Assembly: GCF_041053105.1 (NCBI RefSeq)
Contig: NZ_CP163444.1
Coordinates: forward strand, 8,154,501 to 8,218,500
Source: Streptomyces sp. R44
GTDB lineage: Bacteria > Actinomycetota > Actinomycetes > Streptomycetales > Streptomycetaceae
Direction: 5' to 3'
DNA: 64,000 nt
Shown: positions 60,632 through 64,000 of the stretch, piece by piece
How positions within the stretch are numbered: position 1 is the stretch's first letter
Layout of the letters: every line of letters begins with the position of its first letter
Position numbers and translations under genes: made by a program
The notes under the pieces: generated by a model
Told to the model about the DNA's origin: nothing
What the model saw: only the letters and a program-made list of their open reading frames with translations
Databases searched by the model: none

Positions 60632-62581
60632 GTGAGACTCCTGCGATTGTTCTCCTGCGGCGTGCTGACCGCGCTCGTCGCCCTGGTGCTCACCGTTTCG
60701 GTTTCGGCCGGCCCGGTTGCGGCGAAGCCGGCGGCGAATCCGAAGCCCCTGACCATCCCCGCACTGCAGCAATGGACCGGCGGTACAGGCTCGTTCGTGT
60801 TCGCCGACACCACGCGGATCGTGTCGTCGACCGCACACGCTTCGGCCCTGGCGTCGACCAGTGAGGTGTTCGCCGATGACCTGCGGGCCTTGTCGGGCCT
60901 TACGGTCGCCCGATCGACCGGCACCACCGCCGACCTGCGGGCCGGTGACATCTTCCTGTCGCTCGGCTCGACCGACAGCCAGCTCGGCGCCGAGGGTTAC
61001 GCGCTCACCGTCACCGACAGGATCACCATCAGCGCTCGCGACGACCGGGGTGCGTTCTACGGCACCCGGACCGTGCTTCAACTGCTCAAGCAGGCGTCGT
61101 CGATCCCGCGGGGTACGGCGCGGGACTGGCCGCTCAAGCCGGAGCGCGGTCTCATGGTGGACAACGGGCGCAAGTACTTCACGCCGCAGTGGCTGCGGGA
61201 TCACGTGAAGGAACTGGCCTATCTGAAGATGAATTACTTCCACCTGCACCTGTCGGACGACAAGGGCTTCCGGATCGAGAGCAGTTCGCACCCGGAGATC
61301 GTGTCGACGCAGCATCTGACGAAGCAGGAGGTGCGGGACCTCATCGCGCTCGCGGCGCGGTACAAGATCACGATCGTGCCCGAGATCGACGCGCCGGGCC
61401 ACATGACCCCGATCCTGGCCGCCCACCCCGAGCTGAAGCTGGTCAGCCGTACCGGCGTGGTGCAGGACTCGTATATCGACCTCTCCCTACCCGCGGCATA
61501 CGCGCTGATCAAGGACCTGTACGACGAGTACCTGGCGCTGTTCCCCGGCCCGTACTTCCACATCGGCGCCGACGAGTACCACGTCGACTACAGTGCTCAC
61601 CCGCAGCTGGAGCAGTACGCCAAGGCCGCCTACGGCGCCGACGCCATCGGCAAGGACGCCTACCTCGGCTTCATCAACTGGGCCGATGGGATCGTCCGCG
61701 CTGCCGGCAAGACCACCCGCGCCTGGAACGACGGCATCGGCGGCGGCGTCGCGGTCGCCGTCAACACCGACGTCATCATCGAGTTCTGGTACAACTACGG
61801 CAAGTCGCCGCAGGCGCACATCGACGCCGGGCACCTGATCTCCAACGAGAGCTGGAGTCCCACGTACTACGTGCTCTCTGCCGGCGGCCCGGGCGGCCCG
61901 TCCAGCCAGTGGGGCTACGACACGTGGAACCCCGACCTGTTCCAGGGCGATCAGACCATCACCACCGCGTCGAAGTCCAAGAACCTCGGCTCGAAGATCC
62001 ACGTCTGGTGCGACTACCCCGAGGTGGCCACCGAGGAGCGCGTCGCCTCCGACATCAAGCAGGGGCTGCGGATGCTGGCCCAACAGACCTGGGGCTCGCC
62101 GAAGCTGGTGACTCCCTGGTCGAACTTCGTCCCGGTGATCAACACGATCGGCCGCAACCCCGCCTGGACGACGTCCGTCCAGGTCGGCAACCTCGCCGCG
62201 AACAAGCCGGTCACCGTCTCCAGCGCCGAGACGGCGAACCTGCTCGGCGCGAACGCGGTGGACGGTGACTACTTCTCACGCTGGTCCAGCAACTACACCG
62301 ACAACGAGTGGATCACCGTGGACCTCGGAACGGCCCGGCAGATCGGCCGCGTCACGTTGTCCTGGGAGACGGCGTACGGCTCGGGCTACAAGATCCAGAC
62401 GTCGAACGACGCCGCCACATGGACGACCATCTACACCACCACTTCGGCGGACGGCGGCACCGACGACCTGACCGGCCTCTCCGGCTCCGGCCGCTACGTC
62501 CGCATGCAGGGAACGGCGCGGGCGACGCAGTACGGCTTCTCGCTGTACGAGTTCGAGGTCTACGCGCCCACCGGGGTCTAG
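60632..62581 (+). CDS. Secreted GH20 beta-N-acetylhexosaminidase with C-terminal discoidin/F5-8 domain
   Basis: A 649-residue secreted enzyme. GTG 60632 has GAGG 5 bases upstream; an in-frame GTG at 60596 is less likely. Order: signal peptide (to about residue 31), GH20 N-terminal domain (about 40-165), catalytic barrel (about 170-515) with LHLSDDKGFRIE and the Asp-Glu pair in HIGADEYHVD, then an F5/8-type C domain (about 520-649, NEWITVDLGTARQIGRVTLSW). It cleaves terminal N-acetylglucosamine from chitin oligomers or glycans. DasR-type sites upstream support control by N-acetylglucosamine. Confidence 0.93.
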   Translation: MRLLRLFSCGVLTALVALVLTVSVSAGPVAAKPAANPKPLTIPALQQWTGGTGSFVFADTTRIVSSTAHASALASTSEVFADDLRALSGLTVARSTGTTADLRAGDIFLSLGSTDSQLGAEGYALTVTDRITISARDDRGAFYGTRTVLQLLKQASSIPRGTARDWPLKPERGLMVDNGRKYFTPQWLRDHVKELAYLKMNYFHLHLSDDKGFRIESSSHPEIVSTQHLTKQEVRDLIALAARYKITIVPEIDAPGHMTPILAAHPELKLVSRTGVVQDSYIDLSLPAAYALIKDLYDEYLALFPGPYFHIGADEYHVDYSAHPQLEQYAKAAYGADAIGKDAYLGFINWADGIVRAAGKTTRAWNDGIGGGVAVAVNTDVIIEFWYNYGKSPQAHIDAGHLISNESWSPTYYVLSAGGPGGPSSQWGYDTWNPDLFQGDQTITTASKSKNLGSKIHVWCDYPEVATEERVASDIKQGLRMLAQQTWGSPKLVTPWSNFVPVINTIGRNPAWTTSVQVGNLAANKPVTVSSAETANLLGANAVDGDYFSRWSSNYTDNEWITVDLGTARQIGRVTLSWETAYGSGYKIQTSNDAATWTTIYTTTSADGGTDDLTGLSGSGRYVRMQGTARATQYGFSLYEFEVYAPTGV

Positions 62582-62600
62582 CACCGGACGCGTGACGACC

Positions 62601-62636
62601 CCTCGGCGGCGGCGGTGCCTCCCTCCGCCGCCGAGG
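62601..62636 (+). terminator. Intrinsic terminator after the GH20 gene
   Basis: A perfect 12-base-pair stem (CCTCGGCGGCGG with its complement) around a 12-base loop, 20 bases past the stop. Confidence 0.7.
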
Positions 62637-62737
62637 ACCCACAGGGCACCAGGAGAGCTGCGGTAAGCCTGCGAAGTTCACCACCCGCACGCAGGCGCGG
62701 CGGGTCGTCGCCCCATTGCGGCCCGTCCGCGGTCGGC

Positions 62738-62766
62738 TTGCGGGGCGGCGGTGACGGTCGCATAGT
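62738..62766 (+). promoter_or_regulatory. Promoter candidate for the PLP decarboxylase gene
   Basis: TTGCGG (62738-62743), a 17-base spacer and CATAGT (62761-62766). The -10 box ends 7 bases before the ATG at 62774, so the mRNA would have almost no leader. No good ribosome site is seen. Confidence 0.5.
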
Positions 62767-62773
62767 CCGAAGT

Positions 62774-64000
62774 ATGGACGCGCGTGAGGCGGCGCTCCGA
62801 CAGGCGTACGAGCATGCTGTCCGGTGGCTGGCGAGTCTGTCCGACCGCCGGATTCCCGCCCGTGCCTCGGTCGACGAGGTCGTGCGTGCGCTCGGTACCG
62901 AACTGCCTGCCGGTCCCGGTACTCCCGCCGACGTCGTCGACCTGCTGGCCACGGCCTGTGAGCCGGGGCTCACCGCCTTCCCCAGCGGCCGCTTCTACGG
63001 GTTCGTGGTGGGCGGCACCGAGCCGGCCGCGCTGGCTGCCGACTGGCTGGTCAGCGCATGGGACCAGAATTGTGTGATGCGCAGCGTCTCGCCCGCGTAC
63101 GCGGCTGCGGAGGAGATCGCCGGCGCCTGGTTGCTCGATCTGCTCGGCCTGCCGAGTGACAGCTCCGTAGGCTTCACCACGGGTGCGACCATGGCGAACT
63201 TCACGTGCCTCGCCGCCGGGCGGGACACGGTGCTGCGGCGCACCGGCTGGAACGTCGCCCGCGACGGCCTCACGGGTGGCCCGCCCGTGCGGGTCGTGGC
63301 CGGCGAGTCCCGTCACATGGCCATCGACCTGGCCTTGCGCTACCTCGGGCTCGGTCGGCCCGAGCTGGTGGCGGCGGACGATCAGGGACGCATCGAGCCC
63401 GAGGCCCTGCGGAAGGCGCTGACGGCCGGCGGACAGGACCCCACGATCGTGATCCTCCAGGCCGGCGACATCCATTCCGGCGCCTTCGATCCCTTCGCAG
63501 CGAGCATCCGCGCGGCGCGCGAGGCAGGCGCCTGGGTCCATGTCGACGGCGCGTTCGGACTGTGGGCGGCCGCCTCGCCGGGCTACGCCCACCTGACGGC
63601 GGGCTGCGCGGACGCGGACTCCTGGGCGACGGACGCGCACAAGACGTTAAACGTCCCCTACGACTGCGGACTCGCGATCGTGCGCGACGCGTCCGCGGTC
63701 CGGGCGGCGATGGGCCAGCGTGGCGACTACCTCATCCAGCACGAGCACGGCGACCCCATCGACAAGGTGCCCGAACTCTCCCGGCGCGGCAGAGCGTTCA
63801 CCGTGTGGGCCGCCCTCAGGTCCCTCGGCCGATCAGGAGTCTCCGACCTCGTCGAGCGGCTGTGTCGTCATGCCTCCGCGTTCGCCGCGGGCATCGCCGC
63901 GATCGAGGGCGCGACCGTCCTCAACGAGGTCGTGTTCACGCAGGTCTGCGCCGAGTTCGGCAGCGACGCACGCACCGACCGGGTACTAGCCCGGCTGCTC
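62774..64000 (+). CDS. PLP-dependent decarboxylase (group II, aromatic/glutamate type), C-terminus cut by window
   Basis: 409 residues are present and the gene runs off the end. PLP motifs: TTGATMANF near residue 136, HVDGAFGLWAA near 256 and the Schiff-base Lys in TDAHKTLNVPYDCG near 290. The family decarboxylates amino acids such as tryptophan, tyrosine or glutamate, or in some members acts as another lyase. Leu 292, directly after HKT, is encoded by TTA (63647-63649), the codon read only by bldA tRNA in Streptomyces. That would delay production of the protein to late growth. Confidence 0.88.
   Translation, partial: MDAREAALRQAYEHAVRWLASLSDRRIPARASVDEVVRALGTELPAGPGTPADVVDLLATACEPGLTAFPSGRFYGFVVGGTEPAALAADWLVSAWDQNCVMRSVSPAYAAAEEIAGAWLLDLLGLPSDSSVGFTTGATMANFTCLAAGRDTVLRRTGWNVARDGLTGGPPVRVVAGESRHMAIDLALRYLGLGRPELVAADDQGRIEPEALRKALTAGGQDPTIVILQAGDIHSGAFDPFAASIRAAREAGAWVHVDGAFGLWAAASPGYAHLTAGCADADSWATDAHKTLNVPYDCGLAIVRDASAVRAAMGQRGDYLIQHEHGDPIDKVPELSRRGRAFTVWAALRSLGRSGVSDLVERLCRHASAFAAGIAAIEGATVLNEVVFTQVCAEFGSDARTDRVLARLL

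Overview
The window looks like a Streptomyces chromosome segment, or that of a close actinomycete. G+C is very high with strong third-position GC bias. Overlapping ATGA and GTGA gene junctions are common, as are Tat-type and lipoprotein signals, ricin-type (CBM13) secreted enzymes, PAS/GAF/SpoIIE phosphatases, a DasR-like operator and one rare TTA leucine codon. No rRNA, tRNA, CRISPR array, insertion sequence or phage gene was found. All family names come from reading the translated sequence; no database search was run.

1-20.5 kb is a xylan-utilisation locus. It holds a cut GH3 glycosidase with a sugar ABC importer, a LacI repressor, a CBM13-esterase, a GH10-CBM13 xylanase, a second LacI repressor and a second ABC importer. 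These are followed by GH30, GH10, a Gfo/Idh/MocA oxidoreductase, a DUF6807 (PmoA-like) protein, a cupin, CBM13-GH62 arabinofuranosidase and a secreted aldose 1-epimerase. A 16-base motif, TTTCGAAAGnnTTTCG, recurs at the promoters and probably binds the LacI proteins. Polymer is cut outside the cell, side chains are removed, oligomers are imported and then cut inside.

20.6-23.6 kb is a small unit of a nitrilase-family amidohydrolase, a P1-family aminopeptidase and a TetR repressor. The two enzyme promoters share an element over the -10 box.

23.7-40.3 kb is the most interesting region. One leftward operon encodes a Rieske oxygenase, a PotDBCA-type polyamine importer, a flavin amine oxidase and an aldehyde dehydrogenase. 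The divergent rightward operon encodes an unknown 169-residue protein, a NuoF-like flavoprotein, a small ferredoxin, an ADP-forming-type acyl-CoA synthetase, two sister acyl-CoA dehydrogenases, a 3-hydroxyacyl-CoA dehydrogenase and a TetR regulator. Between them lie two perfect 16-base palindromes plus a third imperfect copy. It reads as one regulated pathway that imports a cationic amine, oxidises it, activates the product to a CoA ester and beta-oxidises it. The substrate is not known from sequence.

40.4-45.2 kb holds glpD with a TetR gene, divergent from an alkyl-DHAP-synthase-like FAD oxidase and a lipid kinase. 45.2-49.0 kb holds a PD40 protein fragment and a sulfur-oxidation operon (rhodanese, persulfide-dioxygenase-like MBL protein, sulfite-oxidase-like molybdoenzyme). 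49.0-52.0 kb holds a repeat-rich secreted protein, a class F-like sortase, a PPOX protein and an SDR. 52.2-60.3 kb holds SpoIIE-type signalling proteins, two peptidoglycan-binding secreted proteins behind a large palindrome, a DUF2165-like membrane protein, a TetR and an RsbW-like kinase. 60.5-64 kb holds a GH20 hexosaminidase under DasR-like sites and a PLP-dependent decarboxylase, cut by the window end, with an in-frame TTA codon.
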